DNA of 64,000 bases from NCBI RefSeq assembly GCF_007164725.1, contig NZ_AP019697.1, positions 62,001 to 126,000 of the forward strand. The letters are read 5' to 3'. This document shows positions 45,901 to 54,820 of this stretch, piece by piece. How positions within the stretch are numbered: position 1 is the stretch's first letter; each line of letters starts with the position of its first letter. This stretch comes from Dialister hominis. GTDB taxonomy: Bacteria; Bacillota; Negativicutes; Veillonellales; Dialisteraceae. Below the pieces are notes generated by a model that made no database searches, had not been told where the DNA came from, and worked only from the letters and a program-made list of their open reading frames with translations. The position numbers were made by a program, and so were the translations under genes.

Positions 45901-46713
45901 TTATGCGAATAAGGATTCCGGGAAAACTTTATTCTTTCCTTCCCTGATCGTGAATGTACACGCGAGGAGTTTCCTTGAGTAGGGGGCCTTCGCTTCGTTC
46001 AGGTCATGAATCGTTTCATGAATGACGCCCTTCTTCATGACGGCGATGGTATCGCAGAAAAGGTTCGCAAGCGCCAGGTCGTGGCAGATGAATAGATAGG
46101 CGACGCCTGTTTCCTTCTGCAGCCTTGAAAGCAGCTCGATGATTGTCTTCTGGACGGACATATCAAGCGCTGACGTGGCTTCATCGCAGATGATGAGCTT
46201 CGGCTTCAGAACCAGAGCGCGAGCAATCGCGATACGCTGACGCTGGCCTCCTGAAAGTTCAGAAGGGTAGCGGTTGATGAAATCTTCCGGAAGGTCGACC
46301 TTCTTCAGCATTTCAGCAGCCTTCTTGTCGATATCCTTACTGGCGATGAGTCCGAAATTCATGAGCGGCTCGCAGATGATATCCGCGATGCGTTCCTTCG
46401 GATTGAAAGCAGAGGATGGATCCTGGAAGACCATCTGGATGGCGCGGCGGCTCTCGCGGAGTGCTTTGCCCTTCAGATTCGTCACGTCTTTCCCTTCAAA
46501 GTACACCTTTCCCGAATCGGGCTGGTGGATGTGCGTCAGTATGCGGGCAAGCGTCGACTTGCCGCTTCCGGATTCACCAACGAGGCCGAAGGTTTCTCCT
46601 TCATGGATCGTGATCGACACATGGTCAGCCGCCTTGACGGGAATGCCGTCTTCAGGATGGAAGGTGAGGCATATGTCCTCCGTTCTCAGCAGTTCTTTTC
46701 CATCAAGTCTCAT
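45901..46713 (-). CDS. ABC transporter ATPase, oligopeptide/nickel type (DppF-like)
   Basis: 270 aa. Walker A GESGSGKST, signature LSGGQRQRIAIARAL, Walker B LIICDEATSALD and a His switch (FICHDLAL). The position as second ATPase after a DppD-like protein is standard for peptide/nickel/opine importers. Its start overlaps the end of the DppD-like gene by four bases, indicating coupled translation. Shorter than typical DppF (about 320 aa) because the C-terminal oligopeptide-type extension is short. Confidence 0.9.
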   Translation of the reverse strand: MRLDGKELLRTEDICLTFHPEDGIPVKAADHVSITIHEGETFGLVGESGSGKSTLARILTHIHQPDSGKVYFEGKDVTNLKGKALRESRRAIQMVFQDPSSAFNPKERIADIICEPLMNFGLIASKDIDKKAAEMLKKVDLPEDFINRYPSELSGGQRQRIAIARALVLKPKLIICDEATSALDMSVQKTIIELLSRLQKETGVAYLFICHDLALANLFCDTIAVMKKGVIHETIHDLNEAKAPYSRKLLACTFTIREGKNKVFPESLFA

Positions 46714-47471
46714 GACAATACGCCTCCCGGGTCTGGAACAGCTGCTAGAAGCAGCTTGGTATACGGATCTTTCGGATGATAAATGACTTTTTCGGCGCTT
46801 CCGTATTCGACGGCATTTCCATCCTTCATGACAAGGATGGTATCCGCCATGTACGAGGCAAGGGCCATATTATGTGTGACGACGATGATGGCCGTGTCCG
46901 CGCGGGCACAGACGTCCATCATTTCACGGACAACGACAGCCTGATTCGTGACATCCAGGGCAGACGTCGGTTCATCGGCAAGAATCAGCTCGGGATGAAT
47001 CGCCATCGCCATTGCAATCCCGACTCTCTGGCGCATGCCGCCTGACAGTTCGAAGGGATAGCTCTTGAGGATGCCGGCCGGATCAGGAAGGCGCACCTGC
47101 GAAAGGAGATTCGTCATGCGGTCTTCCGCTTCGCCTCCCGTGATGCCGTGGGCAGCGAGGTATTCGGAAAATTCCGTCCCGATCGTGCGGATCGGGTTCA
47201 GCATGGCGCCGCTGTCCTGAAAGATGAAGGACGTCTTCTCGCGGATCGTCTTCGTCTCCGATTCCTTCCCTTCAAAAAGGATGTGTCCGCCTGTCACTTG
47301 TCCCTGCCTTGGCAGGATATGGCCGACAGCGCGGAGGACGGTCGTCTTCCCCGAGCCGGATTCCCCGATGATGGCAAGAATTTTCCCTTTGTCCACGGAA
47401 AAGGATACCCCGTGGACGACGGGATTTCCTTTGCCGTATGAAATGGACAGGTCATTGACTTCTAAAAGCAT
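46710..47471 (-). CDS. ABC transporter ATPase, oligopeptide/nickel type (DppD-like)
   Basis: 253 aa. Walker A GESGSGKTT, signature LSGGMRQRVGIAMAM, Walker B LILADEPTSALD. It pairs with the next ATPase to drive the importer. The protein ends soon after the nucleotide-binding domain and lacks the C-terminal Cys-rich extension of DppD/OppD that binds an Fe-S cluster, which resembles NikD-type subunits. Gene order on the minus strand is permease, permease, binding protein, ATPase, ATPase. Confidence 0.9.
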   Translation of the reverse strand: MLLEVNDLSISYGKGNPVVHGVSFSVDKGKILAIIGESGSGKTTVLRAVGHILPRQGQVTGGHILFEGKESETKTIREKTSFIFQDSGAMLNPIRTIGTEFSEYLAAHGITGGEAEDRMTNLLSQVRLPDPAGILKSYPFELSGGMRQRVGIAMAMAIHPELILADEPTSALDVTNQAVVVREMMDVCARADTAIIVVTHNMALASYMADTILVMKDGNAVEYGSAEKVIYHPKDPYTKLLLAAVPDPGGVLS

Positions 47472-47504
47472 GGCAGCTCCTTTATGAATGAAAGAATGAA
47501 ATGA

Positions 47505-49079
47505 TTACTTGGAAGCCGGTGTGATCTTGTCGGTGATCCAGTAGTAGTCACACGGCTTGATATCTGCATGAGCGACAGCAGAGGTGGAAATCATATTGGT
47601 CTGCGGATAACCGAAGACGAGGGTGGCGGAGGTATCCTGCAGAATCTTTTCCATCTGGATGATGATGTCCCTGCGCTTGGCCGGATCGAATTCGCCGGCC
47701 AGCTGATCGGAGAGCGCATCATAAGCCGGGTTGCTGTAGCCGGAACCGTTCTGCGGGTTGGAGCCGTTGACGTTCGTCTTCCAGTACATGTTGAGGAACG
47801 TTTCCGGATCGCCTGCCTGTTCGGTCAGGATGTTGGAAATGAGGAGGTCGTACTCGCCTCTGGTGCCGATGCCGTCAAGGACGTTGTAGTCGACGTTCTT
47901 CAGATTGATCTGGATGCCGACCTTCTTGGCATCAGCCTGGGTAGCTTCAGCAAAGAGCGGCAGTTCAGCACGGCCGGAGTAGTAAACGAAATCAAGGGAG
48001 AGCGGCTTGCCGTCCTTATCGACGATGCCGTCGCCATCCGTATCCTTCCAGCCTGCTTCAGCAAGGAGCTGTTTGGCATGTTCAGGATTGTACTTGTTCG
48101 GATAGGTCTTGGAAAGTCCGTCGAAGTCATAATCGAGGGACGGCGGGAGAGCCGGGCCACCAGGGGTGAATGTATCCTTCAGGAGGACCTTGCAGTATGT
48201 ATCGCGGTCGAGGGATTCGATCAGGGCAGCACGTACGCGCGGATCTGCCAGCGGTTTACCTTCCTTCACGGAAAGACGGGCAAGAACGTCGCGGATGGAA
48301 TCGATTTCAGAGGTGGTGAATTTGCTCTTATCCTTGAAGAGTGCAAGATCGCCAGGCGCAATGTTGACGGCAACGTCGACTTCGCCCTTCTGGAGAGCCA
48401 TGGCGCGTGTAGACGGGTCATCGATTGTATTGACGACAGCATGCTTGTAAGGAACAGCTGCATAGTAATTCGGGTTCGCATCAAGCTCTGTCTTGGCTTT
48501 GGAGAAGCTCTTTACGACATAAGGACCAGTGGAAATCGGGCCCTGCTTGTCGAAGTCCTGCTTTCCTTCAGCAGACGTGTCGACGATGATGAAGAGCGGA
48601 TCGCCCAGCATGCTTGGAAGTGTTGCAATCGGCTTCTTGGTGTAAATCGTGACAGTCTGTCCATCAGCTGTGATATGGTCGAGTGGGAACATAGCCTGGG
48701 CACGCGGCGCTTTAGCAAACGTTCTCTCGATGGATTTCTTGACAGCTTCACCGGTGACAGGATTGCCGTTGGAGAATTTGATATTCTTGATCTTGAATGT
48801 CCAGGACATCTGGTCCGGAGCGACCAGCCAGCTTTCAGCGATCCAGGGTTCCGGGCGCATTTTATCATCAAAGTGGACGAGTGCTTCGCCGACACCGTAA
48901 CGCATGACCTGCCAGCCGAAATAGTTGGCCGTCGGTTCAAGGCTGTCGGCGAAGTTCGTTACGCCGACACGGAGGGTGTCTTTACTCGCGGAGGAAGAAC
49001 TTCCGCCGCATCCGGAAAGACCGAAAACGAGAAGGGCGCAGGCTGCAAGGGCAGCCCCTTTCTTTGCAAATGAATTCAT
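47505..49079 (-). CDS. ABC transporter substrate-binding lipoprotein, family 5
   Basis: 524 aa. Signal peptide and lipobox GLSGC. The mature part carries family 5 landmarks: GVGEALVHFDDKMRPEPWIAESW, WTFKIKNIKFSNG and TGPYVVKSFSK. It binds a peptide, opine-metal complex, or nickel; the sequence does not decide. Unusually it is the third gene of the operon, between the permeases and the ATPases, whereas it is usually first. A gap of 151 bases separates it from the permease gene, enough for an internal promoter. Confidence 0.9.
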   Translation of the reverse strand: MNSFAKKGAALAACALLVFGLSGCGGSSSSASKDTLRVGVTNFADSLEPTANYFGWQVMRYGVGEALVHFDDKMRPEPWIAESWLVAPDQMSWTFKIKNIKFSNGNPVTGEAVKKSIERTFAKAPRAQAMFPLDHITADGQTVTIYTKKPIATLPSMLGDPLFIIVDTSAEGKQDFDKQGPISTGPYVVKSFSKAKTELDANPNYYAAVPYKHAVVNTIDDPSTRAMALQKGEVDVAVNIAPGDLALFKDKSKFTTSEIDSIRDVLARLSVKEGKPLADPRVRAALIESLDRDTYCKVLLKDTFTPGGPALPPSLDYDFDGLSKTYPNKYNPEHAKQLLAEAGWKDTDGDGIVDKDGKPLSLDFVYYSGRAELPLFAEATQADAKKVGIQINLKNVDYNVLDGIGTRGEYDLLISNILTEQAGDPETFLNMYWKTNVNGSNPQNGSGYSNPAYDALSDQLAGEFDPAKRRDIIIQMEKILQDTSATLVFGYPQTNMISTSAVAHADIKPCDYYWITDKITPASK

Positions 49080-49230
49080 GATGTCTCCTTTTTGAAAATA
49101 TAGTGAATAAATCTATAGAAAAGGCAATGGGAAAGAATCATGCGGCTTTTGGGAAGAAGCCGGGTGATCCGAAGGAAACGGGATGGCGGGATGCAAGTGA
49201 GGAGACCTTGCCATTCGTTTCCTGCGCCTT

Positions 49231-50064
49231 TTACTGCTGATCCTGATGCGGGTCAAGGACATCCCGGAGTGCATCGCCCCAGAGATTGAAGACGACGACA
49301 GAAAGGAAAATCGCAAAACCCGGGAAGAACATGAGCCATGGCGCGGTCTGCAGCTGCAGGCGGCCCTCATTCAGCATGAGGCCCCATTCCGGCTGCGGCG
49401 GCTGGCTCCCGAATCCGAGGAAGGAAAGTCCGGCCAGTTCCATCATCATGGCGCCGATATCTGCAGCGGCCGTAATGACGAGAAGGGGAAGGACATTTGG
49501 CAGAATATGATGCAAAAGGATGTGAGTGTGAGTGCCGCCGCTGACAATGGCAGCTTCTACGAATTCACTTTCCTTTAATTTCAAGACGAGCGAGCGAGAA
49601 AGCCGCGCATACTTCGTCCATGTGACGACCGTCAGAGCCAGCATCGCATTGATCAGGGACGGTCCCATGATGCCGGAAATCGCGATCGCAAGGATGATCC
49701 CCGGGAAGGAAATCATCATGTCAGCGATACGCATAATGACGATATCGACGATGCCGCCTGCATAACCGGAAATGACACCGGCTGTCGTGCCGACGACAAA
49801 AATGAGAGCGACAAGGAAGAGGACACTGGAGAGCGAACGCTTAGCACCGCAGAGGATGCGGGAGAAAACATCGCGGCCCAGCTTGTCCGTGCCGAAAATA
49901 TGCGACGAAGACGGAGCCAGATTCGCATCCTTCATGGAAGCGGAAAGCGGATCATAAGGCGCAATGTGCGGCGCAAGGAATGCAATGAGAAGAATAAAAA
50001 GAATCAGGATCGACGTCACGAGGAAAACCCTGTTTTCCCGGAGTCCGCGGGCTATCATGTGCAT
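49231..50064 (-). CDS. ABC transporter permease, DppC/NikC-like
   Basis: 277 aa with six predicted spans. The N-terminal DPLSASMKDANLAPSSSHIFGTDKLGRDVFSRILCGAKRSL segment is the family hallmark, and the EAA loop is EAAIVSGGTHTHILLHHILPN. Its ATG shares a base with the TGA stop of the upstream permease gene (TGATG at 50062-50066), so translation is coupled. It forms the inner-membrane channel with the DppB-like protein. Confidence 0.9.
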   Translation of the reverse strand: MHMIARGLRENRVFLVTSILILFILLIAFLAPHIAPYDPLSASMKDANLAPSSSHIFGTDKLGRDVFSRILCGAKRSLSSVLFLVALIFVVGTTAGVISGYAGGIVDIVIMRIADMMISFPGIILAIAISGIMGPSLINAMLALTVVTWTKYARLSRSLVLKLKESEFVEAAIVSGGTHTHILLHHILPNVLPLLVITAAADIGAMMMELAGLSFLGFGSQPPQPEWGLMLNEGRLQLQTAPWLMFFPGFAIFLSVVVFNLWGDALRDVLDPHQDQQ

Positions 50065-51008
50065 CAGCGGCCTCCTTTCCTCAGCCTGGGATCCAAGTGC
50101 TGATAGGAGAAGTCGATGATGATATTGATCACCATGTACATGAAAGCAATCCAGAGGACGACCGCCTGCACCGTCAGGAAGTCACGGTAGGTGATGGCCT
50201 GCACGATCATGTAGCCAAGGCCCGGCCAGGAGAAAATGATTTCCACGACAGCCGCGCCCCCAAGAAGCGAGCCGAAAGCAAGGCCGAAGAGCGTGATCAG
50301 AGGCAGGAATGCATTAGGAAGGACTTCCTTCCATAGAATCTGGCTCTCGGAAATGCCCCTGGCGCGTGCGCCCATGACATAGTTCTGCTGGAGTTCTTCA
50401 AGAACAGCAGCGCGGACCTGCCTTGTGAACTTGGATGTCATGACAATGCCAAGAGTGACCGTCGGAAGGACGAGATTTTCAAGAGAAATCGTTCCGTCGA
50501 TGATGGAGAAAAGATTCAGCTTCAGTCCGAAAAGCCAGAGGAGCATGAGGCCCATCCAGAAATTCGGGATCGATACGCCGGCAAACGAGAAGAGCCTCAC
50601 GATATAGTCGAAGCGGCTGTTCTGGCGGACGGCAGTGTAAATGCCAAGCGGCACAGAGAAGACGAGCATGAAAATCGAGGAGGAGCAGGCGAGAAGAAGA
50701 GTCGCAGGAAGCGCTTCCAGAATGGCATCCAGGACCGGCTTCTTCATGAGGTAAGAAAAGCCGAAGTTGCCATGCAGTACGCGTCCCAGCCAGTCCAGAT
50801 ACTGGTAAATGAAAGGCTGATCGAGCTCCAGCTCATGACGCAGCGCATCGATTTCCAATTGGCTGACGACGATGTCTTCATTGCCGGCAATCATCTGACG
50901 GACAGGATCTCCCGGGGACAGCATCACGAGACAGAACGTGATGAAGCTGATGCCCAGAAGAACGATCACAATCTCCACAAGGCGCAGGGCCAGTTGTTTC
51001 GGTTTCAA
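50064..51008 (-). CDS. ABC transporter permease, DppB/NikB-like
   Basis: 314 aa from a TTG at 51008, preferred because AGGAGGA lies six bases upstream (complement 51014-51020). An ATG at 51038 would add ten residues but sits only about a dozen bases after the predicted -10 box. Family features: SPGDPVRQMIAGNEDIV near the N-terminus, the EAA loop GARARGISESQILWKEVLPNA and GPGLGYMIVQAIT-type C-terminal region (SWPGLGYMIVQAITYRD). First gene of the operon. Confidence 0.9.
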   Translation of the reverse strand: MKPKQLALRLVEIVIVLLGISFITFCLVMLSPGDPVRQMIAGNEDIVVSQLEIDALRHELELDQPFIYQYLDWLGRVLHGNFGFSYLMKKPVLDAILEALPATLLLACSSSIFMLVFSVPLGIYTAVRQNSRFDYIVRLFSFAGVSIPNFWMGLMLLWLFGLKLNLFSIIDGTISLENLVLPTVTLGIVMTSKFTRQVRAAVLEELQQNYVMGARARGISESQILWKEVLPNAFLPLITLFGLAFGSLLGGAAVVEIIFSWPGLGYMIVQAITYRDFLTVQAVVLWIAFMYMVINIIIDFSYQHLDPRLRKGGR

Positions 51009-51044
51009 AGTCTTCCTCCTGAGATAATAGACAAACATACGTAA

Positions 51045-51078
51045 ACGAACATTTAGTTCGAAAACCCCATAACGTCAA
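51045..51078 (-). promoter_or_regulatory. Promoter with overlapping palindrome, ABC operon
   Basis: Minus strand TTGACG (51078-51073), 17-base spacer, TAAATG (51055-51050). The palindrome CGAAC-TAAAT-GTTCG (about 51046-51060) covers the -10 box and is well placed for a repressor. Upstream lies a hairpin AAAGAACAAGG/CCTTGTTCTTT (51077-51111). Confidence 0.6.
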
Positions 51079-51215
51079 AGAACAAGGCATGCATGCAGGA
51101 CCTTGTTCTTTAAAATGGCAAACTCCGGACTCCCGGCAGTGCCATGCTTGTTTCGTTATCAGATTAGAATTTGTTAAATTAATTATAACATGGTTTCCAT
51201 GGAAATCAATGATAA

Positions 51216-52960
51216 TGTTTGGGGGACGCGGACAAAAAGTTGGACCAATTGACAGAGGTGTCAGGAGGTCAATTTATGTATTCGCATGAAGAGCGCTTAA
51301 AGGCAGTCAAACTGCACGTCGATTCGGGCATGGGGCTCAAAGGCATTATGAGAACGCTCGGCTATCCTCACGACATAAAAGTGTTGCGTCAATGGTGCCG
51401 GGAATTCAAGTTCTCCAGAGAGATTCACGAAGTAGACGGATTTGATGACGGATATTCTCTCAAACAAAAAACATTAGCCGTCAAATACTTCGTAAATTGC
51501 GGCGATCTGCGGCGCACCATCAGGGAAATAGGCTATCCCAGCAGCACGCAGAGATTGAAAATATGGGTTGAGAAATACAACCTTAACGAAAACGATCATT
51601 GGCAAGCTGACCAGAACCCTGTAAAATGGGGGCAAGATCGACAGACGGGAAGCAGTCCACTGATTCAGGAGAATCCATTCGAAGAAATTGAGATAGCCTC
51701 TAACGCTATCTACAAGGACTTAGGCTTCCTCGAGGAATTGTTCCAAAGGAGGCTGGCAACAATGTCTAAAAAGGACTCGGAAGTAACGATTGAATCTTTA
51801 AAAGAAGAAATGCAAGTACTGCTTAGAAATATGGAAAACCTCCGCAAAGAGAATAAAGCATTGCTGAAAGCCAATCAGTCACTGGGAGAGAAGACGAAGT
51901 CTCTTGATGAAAAGTGCCAGACACTTGCGAAAGAGTATAAGGAGCTTGGCGAGCAGACTCTTATTAAACGGATCGAGTACGAAGCCCTCGAGATAGCTGC
52001 AGAAACAATAAAAAAAGAAGAGGGCATCAGTCTAAAAACACTGACCAATCGGGAAAAAGCCATCGTGATTGATGCCCTTCTGAGCCGCAGCAAGTATCCC
52101 CTGAAGAAACTGCTGACGGTGCTAAATATGGCTAAAGCCTCATATTTCTACCAGAAATCCGCTATGAAGGCGGGAGATAAATATGCGGAAATACGCGAAA
52201 CCATCAAAGACAAATTTAAGAAGAACCGGTCGGTTTATGGTTACCGGAGAATCTGGTTAGCGCTCAGAAAAGATGGGAAAATTCTTTCTGAGAAGCTCGT
52301 CCGCCGCTTTATGAAAGAGGATCATCTGGTTCCATACCGCAAAAAAGCTAAAAAGTATAGCTCCTACAAAGGAGAAATTTCACCTGCCCCTAATCTCGTT
52401 AACAGGAATTTTCATGCCGACGAATTAGGAAAGCTGCTTCTCACAGATATTACGGAATTCCACATATCTGCAGGGAAAGTATACCTGTCAGCTATAACTG
52501 ACGTCTTTGACGGCAAGATTGTCGCATGGACGATCGGCACGTCGCCGAATGCCAAACTGGTCAATACCATGCTGGTAAAAGCGAGAGAGGCCCTGGGCGA
52601 TGACAAGCATCCTATCGTTCATTCAGACCGCGGTATACATTACCAATGGCCTGGATGGATCGCCTTGATGAAGAAATTCGGCTGGACAAGATCCATGTCG
52701 AAAAAAGGGTGCTCGCCGGATAATGCTGCTTGTGAAGGTGTCTTTGGAAGAGTAAAAAACGAAATGTTCTATAATAGAAGCTGGATAGGTGTATCCATTA
52801 AAGAATTCATAGCTTACCTAGACGATTATCTTCATTGGTATAATGAAGACCGAATTAAAATTACCTTGGGCGGCATGAGTCCAGTAGAATACAGAGAAAG
52901 CTTAGGGATAATGTAAGTACTACCAGAATGGTCCAAAAAAATATCCGCACCCCCTTGTCA
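51216..52960 (+). mobile_element. IS3-family insertion sequence
   Basis: Ends TG...CA. Left end GGGGGACGCGGA...TTGGACCA and right end, inverted, GGGGGTGCGGAT...TTGGACCA form imperfect inverted repeats of about 30 bp. The element carries one transposase gene. Flanks (..GATAA and ATACC..) do not give an obvious target duplication, so the exact boundary or later changes are uncertain. Confidence 0.8.
51276..52916 (+). CDS. IS3-family transposase, single uninterrupted frame
   Basis: 546 aa from ATG 51276, preceded by CAGGAGGTC. Two N-terminal helix-turn-helix segments (YSHEERLKAVKLHVDSGMG and LKQKTLAVKYFVNCGD), a long coiled coil (about residues 170-245, KEEMQVLLRNMENLRKENKALL), the HTH_21-type region (KNRSVYGYRRIWLALRKDG) and an rve integrase domain with the DDE residues in LLTDITEF, VHSDRGIHY and DNAACEGVFGRVKNE. 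Most IS3 elements make the transposase by -1 frameshifting between two genes; here it is one gene. Confidence 0.92.
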   Translation: MYSHEERLKAVKLHVDSGMGLKGIMRTLGYPHDIKVLRQWCREFKFSREIHEVDGFDDGYSLKQKTLAVKYFVNCGDLRRTIREIGYPSSTQRLKIWVEKYNLNENDHWQADQNPVKWGQDRQTGSSPLIQENPFEEIEIASNAIYKDLGFLEELFQRRLATMSKKDSEVTIESLKEEMQVLLRNMENLRKENKALLKANQSLGEKTKSLDEKCQTLAKEYKELGEQTLIKRIEYEALEIAAETIKKEEGISLKTLTNREKAIVIDALLSRSKYPLKKLLTVLNMAKASYFYQKSAMKAGDKYAEIRETIKDKFKKNRSVYGYRRIWLALRKDGKILSEKLVRRFMKEDHLVPYRKKAKKYSSYKGEISPAPNLVNRNFHADELGKLLLTDITEFHISAGKVYLSAITDVFDGKIVAWTIGTSPNAKLVNTMLVKAREALGDDKHPIVHSDRGIHYQWPGWIALMKKFGWTRSMSKKGCSPDNAACEGVFGRVKNEMFYNRSWIGVSIKEFIAYLDDYLHWYNEDRIKITLGGMSPVEYRESLGIM

Positions 52961-53158
52961 ATACCGAGTAAATGAATGAAATCATAAGAAAATATGAGGA
53001 AATCATGAGAATAACCGAGATTAAGAAACATATCATTTAGAATGACCTGTTTTGCATGTATAAGGCATTTTTATAGTACAGTATAGAAAAATCTCGGATT
53101 CATCGCGGATCCCGGGAACGATTCGAATAAGTGTACACTTAAACATAGAAAAAATTCT

Positions 53159-54620
53159 GGTTCTTCACGCTTTTTTGTGGGATAAAAATAATAACATATA
53201 AAATTGGCATTGAAAAAGAGCATTATCTACTCCAAAATGTAAGTTGCCTAAAACTACGCACGGAGGTCGAATAATGCTCTTTTATTACCATAATGAAATC
53301 ACTTTTAATTGTCAATATTATCGCACAGAAAATATCACTAGCCATCCAAATCCTCATTGCCATACCCGAGTTACCAGTCTACGGACTGCCAGAGATTTTT
53401 CCTGTCCGCACTGTCACTCCCGTATGTATAGTTATGGGTTTTTTTTTGTACTCATCAAGGATTTTCCAGATCTTCCTAAGCAAAAGAAGTATATAGAGTT
53501 CTCGGGGCACAGATTCCGCTGCACATCCTGCGGGGAGACCATAACGGAAGATATCCCCTGCCAATGCCCTTTCACACGCGTTACTTGGGATATGGCCTTG
53601 TGGATTATCCATCTGCTTAAGTGTCATACATCCATTTCTGCCATTTCGGCCATGCTCTCTGTACATTGGAGTGCCATACAGAAAATACAAAAGCATATCA
53701 TGGATAAGGCGTTGGCTGCCTTTGAAACCTGCCTGAAGAAAAGTAACTATCGCCCACGGTATTTGGCCGTAGATGAGTTCGCTATCCATAAGGGCCATCG
53801 CTATGCCACCTGCGTTATGGATTTGGAAACGGGATTCATCTTGTGGGCCGGCCTGGGCCGCTCCATGGCAGATTTTGAGCACTTCTTTAAGAGCATTGAC
53901 CTTTCGCTTCTTTCCAGGCTAAAAGCGGTGGCCATGGATATGAACGCATCCTTTAACAGGCTGTTCCAGAAATATTGTCCGAAGGCCCCCATCGTTTATG
54001 ACCGGTACCATATGCAGGCACAGTTTGGGCGTGATGTTATGGGAGCCGTGCGCCTGGAGGAAGCACAAAAGCATAGGCAGGAAGCAGAAGCATTAAAGAA
54101 ATATACGAAAGAAACTAATAATCCAGAGCTCCAGAAGATGGCCAGGGAAAAGAGCCATGAAGAAAGGAAGCTTTATACCGAATTAAAGAAATCCCGATGG
54201 ATACTGTTAAAGAAGGACGACCACCTGAATGAAAGGCAGAAAACTCATCTGTTGGATATCCTGAGCGAGCATAGGGATTTGGCGATTTGTTATGCCATGA
54301 AGCAGGAGATGACTCGTCTGTTCACATTGACTGACTATGAAGAAGCTCTCGCCGGATGGACAAAATGGATTCAGGCCGGACTGGAGAGCGGGATTCCTGC
54401 CCTGGTAAAGTTTGCCCGGCAAAAGCAGAAGCGAATCAAGGGACTGGCTGCTCATGCCCTGTATCCTATCAATACGGGGAAGCTTGAAGGATTCAATAAT
54501 AAGATCAAGGTACTAAAAAGAATCGGATATGGGTACCGAAACATGGATTATTTCTTTACCCTTATCCGATTCCATTCTTTACCTAAAAATTATTCATCCC
54601 CCAAATTTCCGTGAAGAGCC
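53159..54620 (+). mobile_element. ISL3-family insertion sequence, complete, copy 2
   Basis: 1,462 bp, same length and ends as copy 1 but opposite orientation. The flanks AAAATTCT and AGAATTCT agree at 7 of 8 bases, consistent with an aged 8-bp target duplication. The right end lies only 12 bases before the -35 box of the next gene. Confidence 0.9.
53274..54614 (+). CDS. ISL3-family transposase
   Basis: 446 aa, differing from copy 1 at a few residues (for example YGFFFVLIKDF for YGAFSVLIKDF and SMADFEHFFKSIDL for SMSDFEHFFKSIGL). Catalytic and zinc motifs are unchanged. ATG 53274 follows CGGAGGTCGAATA. Apparently intact. Confidence 0.92.
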   Translation: MLFYYHNEITFNCQYYRTENITSHPNPHCHTRVTSLRTARDFSCPHCHSRMYSYGFFFVLIKDFPDLPKQKKYIEFSGHRFRCTSCGETITEDIPCQCPFTRVTWDMALWIIHLLKCHTSISAISAMLSVHWSAIQKIQKHIMDKALAAFETCLKKSNYRPRYLAVDEFAIHKGHRYATCVMDLETGFILWAGLGRSMADFEHFFKSIDLSLLSRLKAVAMDMNASFNRLFQKYCPKAPIVYDRYHMQAQFGRDVMGAVRLEEAQKHRQEAEALKKYTKETNNPELQKMAREKSHEERKLYTELKKSRWILLKKDDHLNERQKTHLLDILSEHRDLAICYAMKQEMTRLFTLTDYEEALAGWTKWIQAGLESGIPALVKFARQKQKRIKGLAAHALYPINTGKLEGFNNKIKVLKRIGYGYRNMDYFFTLIRFHSLPKNYSSPKFP

Positions 54621-54632
54621 AGAATTCTTTCC

Positions 54633-54661
54633 TTGACACATATGGAAAAGGATGGTAATCT
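54633..54661 (+). promoter_or_regulatory. Promoter of the ZTP-riboswitch unit
   Basis: TTGACA (54633-54638), 17-base spacer, TAATCT (54656-54661). It begins 13 bases after the ISL3 end, so the insertion replaced whatever lay upstream. Confidence 0.75.
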
Positions 54662-54678
54662 AAAGCCACAAACGAAAG

Positions 54679-54779
54679 ACACCGCGGAACTGACGGAATG
54701 ATGTGGAATCGACCACGTGAACCGCGGATGATCTGATTGGCCGACCGTCTGGGCAGGGAAACCTGAACAGGCGGTTTTT
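54679..54779 (+). ncRNA. ZTP (pfl) riboswitch with overlapping terminator
   Basis: Aptamer boxes are AACTGACGGAA (54688-54698), a GTGG/CCAC hairpin, and the 3' element GGCCGACCGTCTGGGCAGG (from 54739). ACCGTCTG of the 3' element also pairs with CAGGCGGT, followed by Ts (54744-54779), forming the competing terminator. ZTP/ZMP accumulates when 10-formyl-tetrahydrofolate is short, so the next gene should be switched on under one-carbon limitation. Confidence 0.9.
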
Positions 54780-54820
54780 GCGTCTTTGGTTTCCCTTCAT
54801 TGTTAAAGTGGAGGGATTAT

